NCBI RefSeq assembly: GCF_000145615.1
Contig: NC_014410.1
Location: 1,723,501-1,787,500 of the forward strand
Source of the DNA: Thermoanaerobacterium thermosaccharolyticum DSM 571
GTDB taxonomy: Bacteria; Bacillota; Thermoanaerobacteria; Thermoanaerobacterales; Thermoanaerobacteraceae
Length of the DNA: 64,000 bases
Direction: 5' to 3'
The notes beneath the pieces are model-generated. The model saw only the letters and a list, made by a program, of their open reading frames with translations, was not told the origin of the DNA and did not search any database. Made by a program: the position numbers and the translations under genes. Shown piece by piece: positions 36,854 through 46,203 of the stretch; the first letter of the stretch is position 1; each line of letters begins with the position of its first letter.

Positions 36854-38218
36854 CTACCCCCTCAAAGAATTTACCGTATCCTTAAAGAGTTTACCTCTCT
36901 CCTCAAAGTTTTTGAACATATCCCAGCTGGCACATGCAGGCGACAAGAGCACATTATCACCAGGCATAGACATCTTATAAGCAGCATAAACGGCGTCATC
37001 TAAACTATTGACTACAGTTATATCTTCTCTAGAAAAACCATTTTTGACAGCAGACTTGTATATTAAATCTCTCGTTTCACCAAGCAATATTAATTTGCGC
37101 ACACGTCCATTAAAAGAACTAGTAAACTCATCAAAGCTTACACCCTTGTCATATCCACCAGCTATAAGAATGATAGGTCCTTTCATGGCTTCTATAGCCT
37201 TTATTGCTGCATCTGGATTAGTACCTTTGGAATCATTGTAGTATTTGACACCATTTATGCTTCTTACAAATTCTATTCTGTGCTCAACACCTTTGAATGT
37301 TTTTAATGTTGTGTTTATGATATTCACATCAATGCCTGCTAAAAATGCCATCGTTGATGCAACCATTGCATTCTCCACATTGTGATTCCCAGGAATATAT
37401 ATATCATTAATATCTATGATGGTATTCTTTTCTCCATTTGAAGATATAACAATCTTTCCATTCTCAACGTACGTCCCTCGGTATAAGATTTTTTCCATGC
37501 TGAATGGAAATACCTTGCACTTTGCCCTGTCAAATAATGAAGATATATTTTTATCATCATAATTTAAAACAGTATATTCATTAAAACTTTGATTTTCAAA
37601 AATACGTCCTTTTATGTTTATATAATTTTCAAGTGTTTTATGTCTATTCAGATGATCTGGCGTAATATTTATAATAGCACTGATTACAGGCCTAAACTCT
37701 TTTATAGTCTCCAATTGGAAACTACTTATCTCGGCAACAATCACATCATCATTACCTGCTTTTACTGCAGCCTCAACAAGTGGATAACCTATATTGCCGG
37801 CAACATATGTCCTTACACCAGAATTCTTAAAAATTTCCCCTAGCAGTGATGTGGTAGTTGTTTTACCATTTGTTCCTGTAATAGCATATATAGGAGCTTT
37901 CGATAATCTATATGCAAACTCAACTTCACCTATTACTTCAATGCCTTTAACTTTTGCTTTCGTGACAATCTCCGAATCAATTGGAATACCCGGACTTACA
38001 ATGACCATCTGAGCTCCTTCTAAAAACTCATCAGTAACATCTTTAAAACAAAATGTTATATCACTATCTTTAAATTCGCTTATATCATCTTTAAGCTCTT
38101 CTTTTGATTTCGAATCATATACAAATATTATTGCCCCAAACATAGTTAAAACTTTACACAATGATTTTCCACTTAGTCCAAATCCTGCCACAATTACCTT
38201 TTTACCTTTTAGATCCAT
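36854..38218 (-). CDS. murD: UDP-N-acetylmuramoylalanine--D-glutamate ligase MurD
   Basis: A 454-residue ATP-dependent ligase that adds D-glutamate to UDP-MurNAc-L-Ala. The N-terminal Rossmann-like GFGLSGKSLC, ATP loop GTNGKTTTTSL near 117, NITPDHLNRH, and the C-terminal YNDSKGTNPDA and LSPACASWDMF motifs are diagnostic. Eight bases separate it from spoVE. Confidence 0.96.
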   Translation of the reverse strand: MDLKGKKVIVAGFGLSGKSLCKVLTMFGAIIFVYDSKSKEELKDDISEFKDSDITFCFKDVTDEFLEGAQMVIVSPGIPIDSEIVTKAKVKGIEVIGEVEFAYRLSKAPIYAITGTNGKTTTTSLLGEIFKNSGVRTYVAGNIGYPLVEAAVKAGNDDVIVAEISSFQLETIKEFRPVISAIINITPDHLNRHKTLENYINIKGRIFENQSFNEYTVLNYDDKNISSLFDRAKCKVFPFSMEKILYRGTYVENGKIVISSNGEKNTIIDINDIYIPGNHNVENAMVASTMAFLAGIDVNIINTTLKTFKGVEHRIEFVRSINGVKYYNDSKGTNPDAAIKAIEAMKGPIILIAGGYDKGVSFDEFTSSFNGRVRKLILLGETRDLIYKSAVKNGFSREDITVVNSLDDAVYAAYKMSMPGDNVLLSPACASWDMFKNFEERGKLFKDTVNSLRG

Positions 38219-38271
38219 TTTTTCCTCCTAAATTATTTATATTTTCTCTAAAATTTGTTTAATTGTAAAAA

Positions 38272-39222
38272 TCAACTGATGCCATAAAATGCTAGAAAAA
38301 CAGCTATTAAAGTCACAATCCAAAATACAAATACAACCTTTGTCTCTGGCCATCCTGAAAGTTCAAAATGATGATGAATCGGACTCATCTTGAATACTCT
38401 TTTACCCGTAAGCCTAAAGTAAACAACTTGAATTATCACAGATAATGCCTCAATAACGTATATGATACCAACCAGCGGCAGTATCACAGGCAATTTTGTC
38501 ATTGTTGCAAGTACAGCTACAGCTCCGCCTATGGCAAGTGAACCTGTATCCCCCATGAATACTTCTGCAGGATATCTATTAAATTTCAAAAAGCCTAAAA
38601 GTGCACCTGTTATGGCAGCTCCAAACACAGTCAATGATGTATTATTCATAAAAAATCCTATTAATGCAAAAAAAGCAGTAACCATAAAAGAAACACCTGT
38701 AGCAAGGCCATCCAATCCATCAGTCAAATTTACACTGTTGACAGTCCCTACAGCTACAAACATGATAAACGGAATGTAATAATATCCCAAATTAATTTCT
38801 TTCTTTAGAAATGGAACTATTACCTCTGTACCTACTAAATTTTTTGAAAAGTAGGCAAGTATTATCGCCAGAGCAAATTGACCTAAAAGTTTCTGCCGGG
38901 CAGTAAGGCCCAATGATCTTTTATAACGAACTTTAATATAGTCATCCAAAAACCCTATTACACCATATCCGAGAGTAATTAGAATTGTCAGCGCCATATA
39001 CTTATCCCATTTTGAAAATATCAAATCCGCGATCAATAGGGAAATGATTATAATTATTCCGCCCATTGTAGGTGTCCCGGCTTTTTTAAGATGTGTCTTA
39101 GGTCCATCACTTCTTACACTCTGTCCAAATTTAAGCTTTGAAAGCCAAGGTATTACTATAGGTCCTATCAAAACACAAATTAAAAAAGATGTTACTGTTG
39201 CAAATATCATCTTTTGAATCAT
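38272..39222 (-). CDS. mraY: Phospho-N-acetylmuramoyl-pentapeptide transferase MraY
   Basis: A 316-residue membrane enzyme with about ten helices that makes lipid I. Visible motifs: KAGTPTMGGIIII, LGYGVIGFLDDYIKVRYKRSLGL with the conserved DDY, NLTDGLDGLATG, and GDTGSLAIGG with SPIHHHFE near the C-terminus. Its ATG overlaps the murF stop. Confidence 0.97.
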   Translation of the reverse strand: MIQKMIFATVTSFLICVLIGPIVIPWLSKLKFGQSVRSDGPKTHLKKAGTPTMGGIIIIISLLIADLIFSKWDKYMALTILITLGYGVIGFLDDYIKVRYKRSLGLTARQKLLGQFALAIILAYFSKNLVGTEVIVPFLKKEINLGYYYIPFIMFVAVGTVNSVNLTDGLDGLATGVSFMVTAFFALIGFFMNNTSLTVFGAAITGALLGFLKFNRYPAEVFMGDTGSLAIGGAVAVLATMTKLPVILPLVGIIYVIEALSVIIQVVYFRLTGKRVFKMSPIHHHFELSGWPETKVVFVFWIVTLIAVFLAFYGIS

Positions 39223-40592
39223 TTATTAGCACTCTCCTGTAAGAACTTCACGATTTCCTCCATTTTCATTCCTCTAGATCCCTTTATTAAAAAAACATCA
39301 TTATTTCTCATAATTTTTTTTATCTTCTCGTAAGCTTCAACATTATTTTTGCATATCATTACATTTTCTACATCCATTCCGCTTTTTATTGCTCCCTCAG
39401 CTATTTTAGATGCAAATTCTCCAACCGTTATAAGTACATCTATGTTTTCATCTTTTACATATTTCCCCACTTCTTCATGTGCTAAATCAGAGTACTCTCC
39501 AAGCTCTAACATATTGCCCAGAACAGCCACTTTCCTTCTATCTTTGTACTCTTTCAAAACTGATAAAGCAGCCTTCATAGATCCCGGATTCGCGTTGTAT
39601 GCATCATTTATTACTTTTATTCCTGATACATCTAGTATATTAAGCCTCATGGCACTTGGTTGAAACTCAGCTAGTGCTTTTCTCATATCTTCTTTATTGA
39701 CACCAAATTTAATTCCTATACAAATTGCTGCTAAAGAATTGTATACATTGTGCTTTCCGGGCACATTCAATTCTACATCCATCATATATCCGTCAATTAT
39801 GACTTTATACTTCACAGATTCTTCTTTGTATTCTATGTCAAAAGCTTTTACATCTCCATTATCTATACCATATGTAATGTATTGAGGACCTTTTTTATTA
39901 GTTAATTTTACAAGCATATCGTCATCTGCATTAAGTATAACTGTATAGCCCTCTTTAAAATTTTCCACCAACTCAGATTTTGCTTTTAATATATTTTCAC
40001 GAGAACCCAATTTTTCAATATGGGCAACACCGATATTTGTGTACACCGCGACATTAGGGTCAGCTATGTTTTTAAGTCTCCTAATTTCTCCAAAACCGCT
40101 CATTCCCATTTCAACAATAGCCATGTCGTGCTTTTTATTCAACCTGAATATGGTAAGAGGCAATCCTATCTCATTATTAAAGTTTCCCTGAGTCTTTAAA
40201 ACATTGTATTTCATAGACAAAACATCGTATATCATGTCTTTTGTAGTAGTTTTTCCGTTGCTTCCTGTAACAGCTATAAAAGGTATTTGAAATTTTTCAC
40301 GATAATATTTTGCTATCTTGTGTAAAGCCTCTTTTGTATTATCAACAAATATTACTGGCTTATTGTACCTACCAACATTATTTACTGATTCTGTAAGTGA
40401 AGCAGAACCTATTTTAAGGGCATCTTCAACAAACATTTCACCATTAAAATTTTCACCTTTAAGCGGTATAAAAAGCTCACCTTCTTTTATTGTCCTAGAA
40501 TCTGTACTTATACCACTTATAGTCGAATTTATGTCTCCTGATAGTAATTTTCCACTTGTAGCATCAATTATTTCTTTTACGCTTAAAATCAA
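39219..40592 (-). CDS. murF: UDP-N-acetylmuramoyl-tripeptide--D-alanyl-D-alanine ligase MurF
   Basis: A 457-residue ATP-dependent ligase. It has the N-terminal uridine-binding domain with ISTDSRTIKEGELFIPLKG, ATP loop GSNGKTTTKDM near residue 110, and NDAYNANPGSMKAAL in the central domain. The start is TTG, overlapping the murE stop by four bases, so the two are translationally coupled. Confidence 0.96.
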   Translation of the reverse strand: MILSVKEIIDATSGKLLSGDINSTISGISTDSRTIKEGELFIPLKGENFNGEMFVEDALKIGSASLTESVNNVGRYNKPVIFVDNTKEALHKIAKYYREKFQIPFIAVTGSNGKTTTKDMIYDVLSMKYNVLKTQGNFNNEIGLPLTIFRLNKKHDMAIVEMGMSGFGEIRRLKNIADPNVAVYTNIGVAHIEKLGSRENILKAKSELVENFKEGYTVILNADDDMLVKLTNKKGPQYITYGIDNGDVKAFDIEYKEESVKYKVIIDGYMMDVELNVPGKHNVYNSLAAICIGIKFGVNKEDMRKALAEFQPSAMRLNILDVSGIKVINDAYNANPGSMKAALSVLKEYKDRRKVAVLGNMLELGEYSDLAHEEVGKYVKDENIDVLITVGEFASKIAEGAIKSGMDVENVMICKNNVEAYEKIKKIMRNNDVFLIKGSRGMKMEEIVKFLQESANK

Positions 40593-42043
40593 TTTTTTTC
40601 ATCTCCATTTAATATCTCTTTTACTATCTCTCTTTCATCAAAATCTATAACTCTATCTTTTAAAACTTGATACGTTTCATGCCCTTTACCTGCCAGAATA
40701 ACAATGTCATTATCTTTTGCTATAGACAGAGCATATTTTATTGCTTCTTTTCTATTTTCAATAATCTTGTAAGGGCATTTTGTATTTTTTATCCCCATTT
40801 CAATTTCACTTATTATCTGCATAGGATCCTCTGATCTTGGATTATCTGATGTTATAATTACAAAATCTGCATATTTCCCTGCGACTTCCCCCATTTTTGG
40901 TCTTTTACCTTTATCTCTATCGCCACCGCAACCAAAGAGCAATATCTTTCTTCCTGTATCGTACTCACCAAATGCTTTCATTAAATTTTCCAAACCATCA
41001 GGTGTATGAGCATAATCAATCACTACATTGTATGGCGCATCTATGTCAAGAATCTCAAATCTACCTTTTATTTTAACATCTTTCAACGCGATTTTTACAG
41101 ACTGAAGCGGTATGCCAAGAATAAATGCCACAGAAATGGCCGCCAGCGAATTGTACACGCTAAATAAACCGGGAATTTTTAAAGCTATATCGCTTTTTAT
41201 ATCTTCTATTTGAACAGTATATTTAGCACCTTTAATGTCATTTTTTATGTCTTTTGCCATTATGTAAGCATAATCTTTTATACCATATGTTACAACTTTA
41301 GCATTAGAGTTTTCTATTATTAATGAAGAATAATCATCATCAATATTGATTACACACGCTGTTTTTGCCATTCTAAAAAGTTTTGCTTTTGCATTGGCAT
41401 AGTCGTCCATTGTCTTATGAAAGTCTAAATGGTCTTGTGTCAAGTTTGTAAAAACAGCAATGTCAAAATCGCACTCATCCACCCTGTTTAATGCCAATGA
41501 ATGTGATGAAACTTCCATCACTACATACTTAACACCTTCATCTACCATCAGTCTAAGATACCTTTGCAAATCTAAAGATTCGGGGGTTGTTCGCTCTGTT
41601 GGATAAACTTTATCGCCTATCATATTTTGTATTGTACCTATTAAGCCTACCTTGTTGTTTTGGCTTTCTAGTATAGATTTTATCATGTATGTAACAGAAG
41701 TCTTACCATTTGTACCTGTTACACCTATCAAAAAAAGCTGCTTTGATGGATCACCATAATAATTGGAGGCAATCTTCGCTAATGACTTCCTAGTATTTTG
41801 AACTTTTATCAGCGTAATATCTTTATCAATGCTGATTTCGCCATCTACCAGGACAGCTACTGCCCCTCTTTCAATAGCATCACCTATGTAATCTGCGCCA
41901 TCAGATTTAAATCCTTTGATTGCTACAAACATTGAACCATCTTTTGAATTTCTTGAATCGTAACATATACCCCTTATATCCACATCGACGTTACCTTTTA
42001 CAATTGTATATTCAATATCTTTTAATACATCTGCAAGTCTCAT
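40589..42043 (-). CDS. murE: UDP-N-acetylmuramoyl-tripeptide synthetase MurE (diaminopimelate type)
   Basis: A 484-residue ligase that adds the third peptide residue. N-terminal GICYDSRNSKDGSMFVAIKG, ATP loop GTNGKTSVTYM near 110, and YAHTPDGLENLM are present. The motif SDNPRSEDP contains DNPR, characteristic of meso-diaminopimelate specificity, so the wall is likely mDAP type. A hairpin lies between spoVD and this gene. Confidence 0.96.
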   Translation of the reverse strand: MRLADVLKDIEYTIVKGNVDVDIRGICYDSRNSKDGSMFVAIKGFKSDGADYIGDAIERGAVAVLVDGEISIDKDITLIKVQNTRKSLAKIASNYYGDPSKQLFLIGVTGTNGKTSVTYMIKSILESQNNKVGLIGTIQNMIGDKVYPTERTTPESLDLQRYLRLMVDEGVKYVVMEVSSHSLALNRVDECDFDIAVFTNLTQDHLDFHKTMDDYANAKAKLFRMAKTACVINIDDDYSSLIIENSNAKVVTYGIKDYAYIMAKDIKNDIKGAKYTVQIEDIKSDIALKIPGLFSVYNSLAAISVAFILGIPLQSVKIALKDVKIKGRFEILDIDAPYNVVIDYAHTPDGLENLMKAFGEYDTGRKILLFGCGGDRDKGKRPKMGEVAGKYADFVIITSDNPRSEDPMQIISEIEMGIKNTKCPYKIIENRKEAIKYALSIAKDNDIVILAGKGHETYQVLKDRVIDFDEREIVKEILNGDEKN

Positions 42044-42081
42044 AATAGGCCTCCTATTTCATTATATACATTAATAGTATA

Positions 42082-42125
42082 GCACAATTATGCAGTTTGC
42101 ATATATTAAAAACTGCATATTGTGC
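42082..42125 (-). terminator. Hairpin between spoVD and murE
   Basis: Arms GCACAATATGCAGTTTT and AACTGCATAATTGTGC pair almost completely, with one bulge, around a 10-base loop. No T-tract follows; instead TGCTATACT, an extended -10-like sequence, comes next. It may be an attenuator or processing site and possibly a secondary promoter for murE. Confidence 0.5.
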
Positions 42126-42130
42126 TTGAA

Positions 42131-44206
42131 TTAATTTTCCAGTGGCCTAAAGTCGACTTCAACTGTTGTTCCCTTATCAACTTTCTCGCCCTTTTCTGGC
42201 TTTTGATTTACAACAATGCCGGTACCATTAATTTTTATCTTAAGACCTAGGGAGCTTAAAATTGTGCTGGCTTCTGTGATAGTCTTCCCCTTTAAATCAG
42301 GCACTTCTACTTTTCCAGTATTATTGTATTCATTTAGAAGCAGGACAACTGTGGAATCTTCTTCTACCATCGCACCAGGCTTTGGCATCTGATCGATCAC
42401 AGTGTTGCCTGTTCCGTCAATGGAAAACTGCAGTTTTTCTTTTAATAATGCATTTTGCGCCTCATACAAGCTTAAATTTCTTACATCTGGCACTTTAACA
42501 AGAGGTTTTACTTCAATCCCCTTTGGTTTTACATTTAAATACGTCAAAGTATCGTACAATATACTTTTTACTACAGGTCCTGCCAATGCACTTCCAAAGT
42601 GAGTTTCGGCATTAGGCTCGTCAATTACGACTAATGCTATAACCTTGGGATCTTCGGCGGGAGCAAATCCTATGTATGATGCTACATATTTACCTGGTGT
42701 GTATTTTTCTGTTGTACCTGTTTTTCCTCCTACATCATACCCTTCTATATACCCTGCTTTCCCTGTCCCTTCAGATACTACGCTTTTAAGTATTTCCCTC
42801 ATTGTGGCTGAAGTCTTTTCAGATATTACTTGCCTTATTACTGTAGGCTTAAATTCTTTTATAGTTTTGCCATCAGAATCCACTATTGCTTTAACAATAT
42901 GTGGCTCCATTAGCTTTCCACCATTTACTATTGCAGAAACAGCTCTTATCATCTGAAGAGGCGTAACTGCAATTCCCTGTCCAAATGAGTTTGTAGCAAG
43001 CTCCACAGGACCCACATCTTTTTCTTTCATAACAAGCCCTGGTGCTTCACCAGGCAATGTTAAACCTGTACTTTCGCCAAATCCAAATGCATGAATGTAT
43101 TTGTATAATTTATCAACTCCAAGCCTTTGAGCTATTGTAGCAAAGACTACGTTACAGGAGTTTTGAACACCCTGTACAAATGTTTCACTGTAATGAGTCG
43201 CCCAGCAATTAATCCTTTGTCCCGCTACCATGATATATCCGGGATCGTAAAATTGCTCGTTTAATCCAACAACTCCTTCTTCCAATGCTGCTGACGCTGT
43301 AACTGTCTTAAAAACAGATCCAGGTTCGTATGCATCAGATATTGCTTTATTCCTCCAATTTTTAAACCATTCATCTTGAGGTCCCGCAAAAGGATTATTC
43401 GGATCGTAATCAGGTCTTGACACCATAGCTAATATCTCACCAGTCTTTGGATTCATGACAACTGCCACAGCACCTTTTGTCGGTTTTGTATGTGCGTACG
43501 CTTCATCAAGTGCTTTTTCTGCAAAATGTTGTATATTTGAATCAATCGTTAAAACTACATTGTAGCCATCTATCGGTGGTATATATTCTTCTTCTCCATT
43601 CCCCATTTTCCGCCCTAGTGCATCCACTGGGGACGAAATCCTGCCGGGTATCCCTCTTAAATAACTATCATATACGGACTCGATTCCATCAAGCCCTTGA
43701 TTATCTACACCTGTAAACCCAAGTATATGGGAAGCTAAATTTTTTTCTGGATAATATCTCTTTGTATCACCAGATATTATCACACACGATAAATTCAATT
43801 TTCTGATTTCATTTGCCGTATCATCGTTAATTCTTCTTGCAATCAATACCTCTTGTACATTTTTATTATTTATCTTCTTTAATATATCTTCTTTTTTAAT
43901 GTTTAGAATAGCTGCCAGTTCTTTAACAACTTCATCTTTTTGACTATCTTTTAATTCTTTTGGTATAATACTAACTTTATTTGAGCTAGCGCTCTCAGCA
44001 AGTGCTTTACCATTTCTGTCTAATATTAAACCTCGTTTAGGCGAGACAGCAACGTCCAACGTCCACTGTGGCACAGCTAATTTTTGAAATTCTTCACTCT
44101 TAACTATTTGTATCCAAAATAGCCTGATAATAAGAACAATGATAATAAAGATAGAAAAAAACAGCAAAAATAAAATTCTCTTTTTGGTCGAAATGCTTGG
44201 TGATAT
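42131..44206 (-). CDS. spoVD: SpoVD/FtsI-type penicillin-binding protein with PASTA domains
   Basis: About 691 residues if started at 44206. The order is a short basic cytoplasmic stretch (SPSISTKKR), one membrane helix, the dimerisation domain (SPKRGLILDRNGKALA), the transpeptidase domain with catalytic SVFK, SCN and KTGT motifs, and two C-terminal PASTA domains (VKVPDVRNLSLYEA; VEVPDLKGKTITEA). PASTA domains point to the SpoVD type, needed for spore cortex, although no other FtsI is in the cluster. The start is a puzzle: the best ribosome-binding site, AGGAGGG, is seven bases before an ATA codon, and the nearest canonical start is TTG at 44167, inside the membrane helix. Confidence 0.92.
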   Translation of the reverse strand: MSPSISTKKRILFLLFFSIFIIIVLIIRLFWIQIVKSEEFQKLAVPQWTLDVAVSPKRGLILDRNGKALAESASSNKVSIIPKELKDSQKDEVVKELAAILNIKKEDILKKINNKNVQEVLIARRINDDTANEIRKLNLSCVIISGDTKRYYPEKNLASHILGFTGVDNQGLDGIESVYDSYLRGIPGRISSPVDALGRKMGNGEEEYIPPIDGYNVVLTIDSNIQHFAEKALDEAYAHTKPTKGAVAVVMNPKTGEILAMVSRPDYDPNNPFAGPQDEWFKNWRNKAISDAYEPGSVFKTVTASAALEEGVVGLNEQFYDPGYIMVAGQRINCWATHYSETFVQGVQNSCNVVFATIAQRLGVDKLYKYIHAFGFGESTGLTLPGEAPGLVMKEKDVGPVELATNSFGQGIAVTPLQMIRAVSAIVNGGKLMEPHIVKAIVDSDGKTIKEFKPTVIRQVISEKTSATMREILKSVVSEGTGKAGYIEGYDVGGKTGTTEKYTPGKYVASYIGFAPAEDPKVIALVVIDEPNAETHFGSALAGPVVKSILYDTLTYLNVKPKGIEVKPLVKVPDVRNLSLYEAQNALLKEKLQFSIDGTGNTVIDQMPKPGAMVEEDSTVVLLLNEYNNTGKVEVPDLKGKTITEASTILSSLGLKIKINGTGIVVNQKPEKGEKVDKGTTVEVDFRPLEN

Positions 44207-44217
44207 GTGAATCCCTC

Positions 44218-44649
44218 CTATCTCACCAGCAGTCCTAAAATCCTCCCAAAGAAAGTTTTATTTTTATTATTATCATCTGTTTTTTTCTGAGCCACTTCAT
44301 TTGTTTTACCGATACTCATGTAGACTATTTGCCCCTTTTCAGGTTCTACCATTCCCAGCTGATTTTTTGCAATATCTTCTATCCTCTGTAAATCTGTCAT
44401 TGATGCAATTTTGACTTCTAACTGCTGGTTTAATTTTTCTATTTCGCTGACCTTCGCCTCCATATTGCTAAGAGCGACAGATTTTTGATAAATTAAAGCA
44501 TATCTAAACAATACAGTAAAGCTTAAAAAACCTACAAAAACTATTAACATGAGGTTTTTTAATTTCTTATTTTTTCTTGGTTTCTTTGATTTATTCTCTT
44601 CATAATACGGCTTTAGGTCATAATCATAATTGCGCTTTTCTAATACCAA
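44218..44649 (-). CDS. ftsL: Cell division protein FtsL (septum-formation initiator family)
   Basis: A 143-residue bitopic protein: basic cytoplasmic N-terminus, one membrane helix (about 30-52), then a coiled coil (MEAKVSEIEKLNQQLEVKIASM) and a conserved IAKNQLGMVEPEKGQIVYM segment. It forms the FtsQLB-type complex with DivIB. It lies between rsmH and spoVD, the usual ftsL position, and its stop is 11 bases before the predicted ATA start of spoVD. Confidence 0.88.
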   Translation of the reverse strand: MVLEKRNYDYDLKPYYEENKSKKPRKNKKLKNLMLIVFVGFLSFTVLFRYALIYQKSVALSNMEAKVSEIEKLNQQLEVKIASMTDLQRIEDIAKNQLGMVEPEKGQIVYMSIGKTNEVAQKKTDDNNKNKTFFGRILGLLVR

Positions 44650-44670
44650 TTTATTCTTCCCCCTTATACT

Positions 44671-45603
44671 TTAGAACAGCAGTTTTTCGGCAACTCTTAA
44701 CTTTGCACTTCGAGATCTGGGATTAGTCTTAAGTTCTTCTTTATTTGGCGTTACAGGTTTTTTTGTAATAATCTTTATAACTGGTTTCTTACCACAGGTA
44801 CATGGCAAGTTTTTTGGACACGTACAAGGATTTTCTAACTTTTTGTACATATTTTTTACAATTCTATCTTCCAATGAATGAAATGTTATAATAGCAATTC
44901 TACCATTGGGATTCATAACATCTATGAAATCATCTATTGCACTATCAAGCCCCTTTAACTCATCATTTACTTCTATTCTTATAGCCTGAAAAGTTCTTTT
45001 TGCAGGATGAGGTCCTGTCCTCCTTTTCGATGCTGGAACAGCCTTTTTTATTATATCTACCAGTTGAAATGTTGTCTTAATAGACCTTTTCTTTCTTTCT
45101 TCAACAATAAACTTTGCAATTCTTTTAGCCCATTTTTCCTCACCGTAGTCAAACAATATTCTTGCAATATCATCTTCAGAATAGTTGTTGACAACATGCT
45201 CAGCAGTAAGAGCACTTCCTTTATCCATTCTCATGTCAAGTGGGGCATCATGCATATAAGAAAAGCCCCTTTTTACCTCATCTAATTGATACGATGATAC
45301 ACCAAGGTCTAAAATAGCACCATCAATGCGTTCTATGTCAATATTTTTTAAAATATTTTTTATATTTTTATAATTGTCATGAACATAGGTAACATTGTTG
45401 AAGTCCTTAAGCCTCACAGAAGCAGCATATAATGCATCCATATCTCTATCTATAGCAATTAACCTTCCTCTTGGAAGGCGTCTTAATATTTCGTAAGAAT
45501 GACCTCCACCACCCAAAGTCCCATCAACATAAACTCCATCAGGTTTTACTTTCAAATATTCAATTGTTTCATTTAATAGTACGCTTTCATGTTTAAATTC
45601 CAT
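44671..45603 (-). CDS. rsmH: 16S rRNA (cytosine1402-N4)-methyltransferase RsmH
   Basis: A 310-residue SAM-dependent methyltransferase. Motifs: [13 protein letters not shown] at the N-terminus, [14 protein letters not shown] for SAM binding, [10 protein letters not shown], and [11 protein letters not shown]. It methylates C1402 of 16S rRNA. Cysteine pairs near the C-terminus ([13 protein letters not shown]) are usual. It follows mraZ by nine bases. Confidence 0.97.
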   Translation of the reverse strand: MEFKHESVLLNETIEYLKVKPDGVYVDGTLGGGGHSYEILRRLPRGRLIAIDRDMDALYAASVRLKDFNNVTYVHDNYKNIKNILKNIDIERIDGAILDLGVSSYQLDEVKRGFSYMHDAPLDMRMDKGSALTAEHVVNNYSEDDIARILFDYGEEKWAKRIAKFIVEERKKRSIKTTFQLVDIIKKAVPASKRRTGPHPAKRTFQAIRIEVNDELKGLDSAIDDFIDVMNPNGRIAIITFHSLEDRIVKNMYKKLENPCTCPKNLPCTCGKKPVIKIITKKPVTPNKEELKTNPRSRSAKLRVAEKLLF

Positions 45604-45612
45604 AAAATCACC

Positions 45613-46044
45613 CTAAATGTTTAAGTCGTCCAGATGTTCCGCAACATCCTCAAATGATACGTCAACATTATTTGAATACTCTAACCAAACTTCCTTGCTC
45701 CAGATTTCTACTCTAGATGAAACACCTATTATTATAACTTCTTTGTCGATTTTGGCGTGTTCTCGTAAAATGTTTGGTATTAATACTCTTCCCTGTTTGT
45801 CTATTTCACATTCAGTGGCGCCTGCTAGAAAAAATCTTGTAAAAGCCCTAGCATCCTTTCTATTAAGTGGTAGTGTTTTTAATTTAGTTTCGATATTTGA
45901 CCACTCTGCCAATGAGTATACAAAAAGGCAATTGTCAAGCCCTCTTGTCAGCACAAACTTATCACCAAGTTCATCTCTGAACTTGGCTGGTATGATAACT
46001 CTTCCCTTCTGGTCTATCGTATGTTCATACTGTCCCATAAGCAT
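45613..46044 (-). CDS. mraZ: Transcriptional regulator MraZ
   Basis: A 143-residue protein with two SpoVT/AbrB-like repeats ([34 protein letters not shown]). MraZ binds repeats upstream of its own gene and represses the dcw cluster. ATG at 46044 is chosen because GGGTG lies six bases upstream; ATG codons at 46053 and 46038 are alternatives. Four 10-bp operator repeats lie just upstream. Confidence 0.95.
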   Translation of the reverse strand: MLMGQYEHTIDQKGRVIIPAKFRDELGDKFVLTRGLDNCLFVYSLAEWSNIETKLKTLPLNRKDARAFTRFFLAGATECEIDKQGRVLIPNILREHAKIDKEVIIIGVSSRVEIWSKEVWLEYSNNVDVSFEDVAEHLDDLNI

Positions 46045-46060
46045 ACCGAACACCCATTTC

Positions 46061-46100
46061 CATTACACTTCTAACCACTTTGCACCACTTTAAACCACTT
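46061..46100 (-). promoter_or_regulatory. MraZ operator: four 10-bp direct repeats
   Basis: On the minus strand AAGTGGTTTA, AAGTGGTGCA, AAGTGGTTAG and AAGTGTAATG repeat every 10 bases, each with an AAGTG core. This matches the repeated AAAGTG-type MraZ boxes described in other bacteria. The repeats follow the -10 box and would cover the transcription start and leader, consistent with repression. Confidence 0.85.
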
Positions 46101-46109
46101 ATTATGTTT

Positions 46110-46138
46110 ATTCTATGCAAAATTCAAAAATCCTTCAA
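46110..46138 (-). promoter_or_regulatory. Promoter of the dcw cluster
   Basis: TTGAAG (46133-46138) and TAGAAT (46110-46115) are 17 bases apart on the minus strand. The start would be about 46103, inside or next to the MraZ repeats. Confidence 0.75.
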
Positions 46139-46166
46139 CAAATAAAAAATTTTTTTCACAAAAAAA

Positions 46167-46187
46167 ATAACGAGTTAAACTCGTTAT
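46167..46187 (-). terminator. Terminator after the M16 peptidase genes
   Basis: ATAACGAG and CTCGTTAT arms with a five-base loop are followed on the minus strand by eight T. Confidence 0.85.
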
Positions 46188-46203
46188 AAACAAATTTAAA
46201 TTT

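Noticed and set aside
42131-44206. Assignment as a vegetative FtsI only
   Set aside because: The two C-terminal PASTA domains and place in the cluster fit SpoVD better; a double role remains possible.
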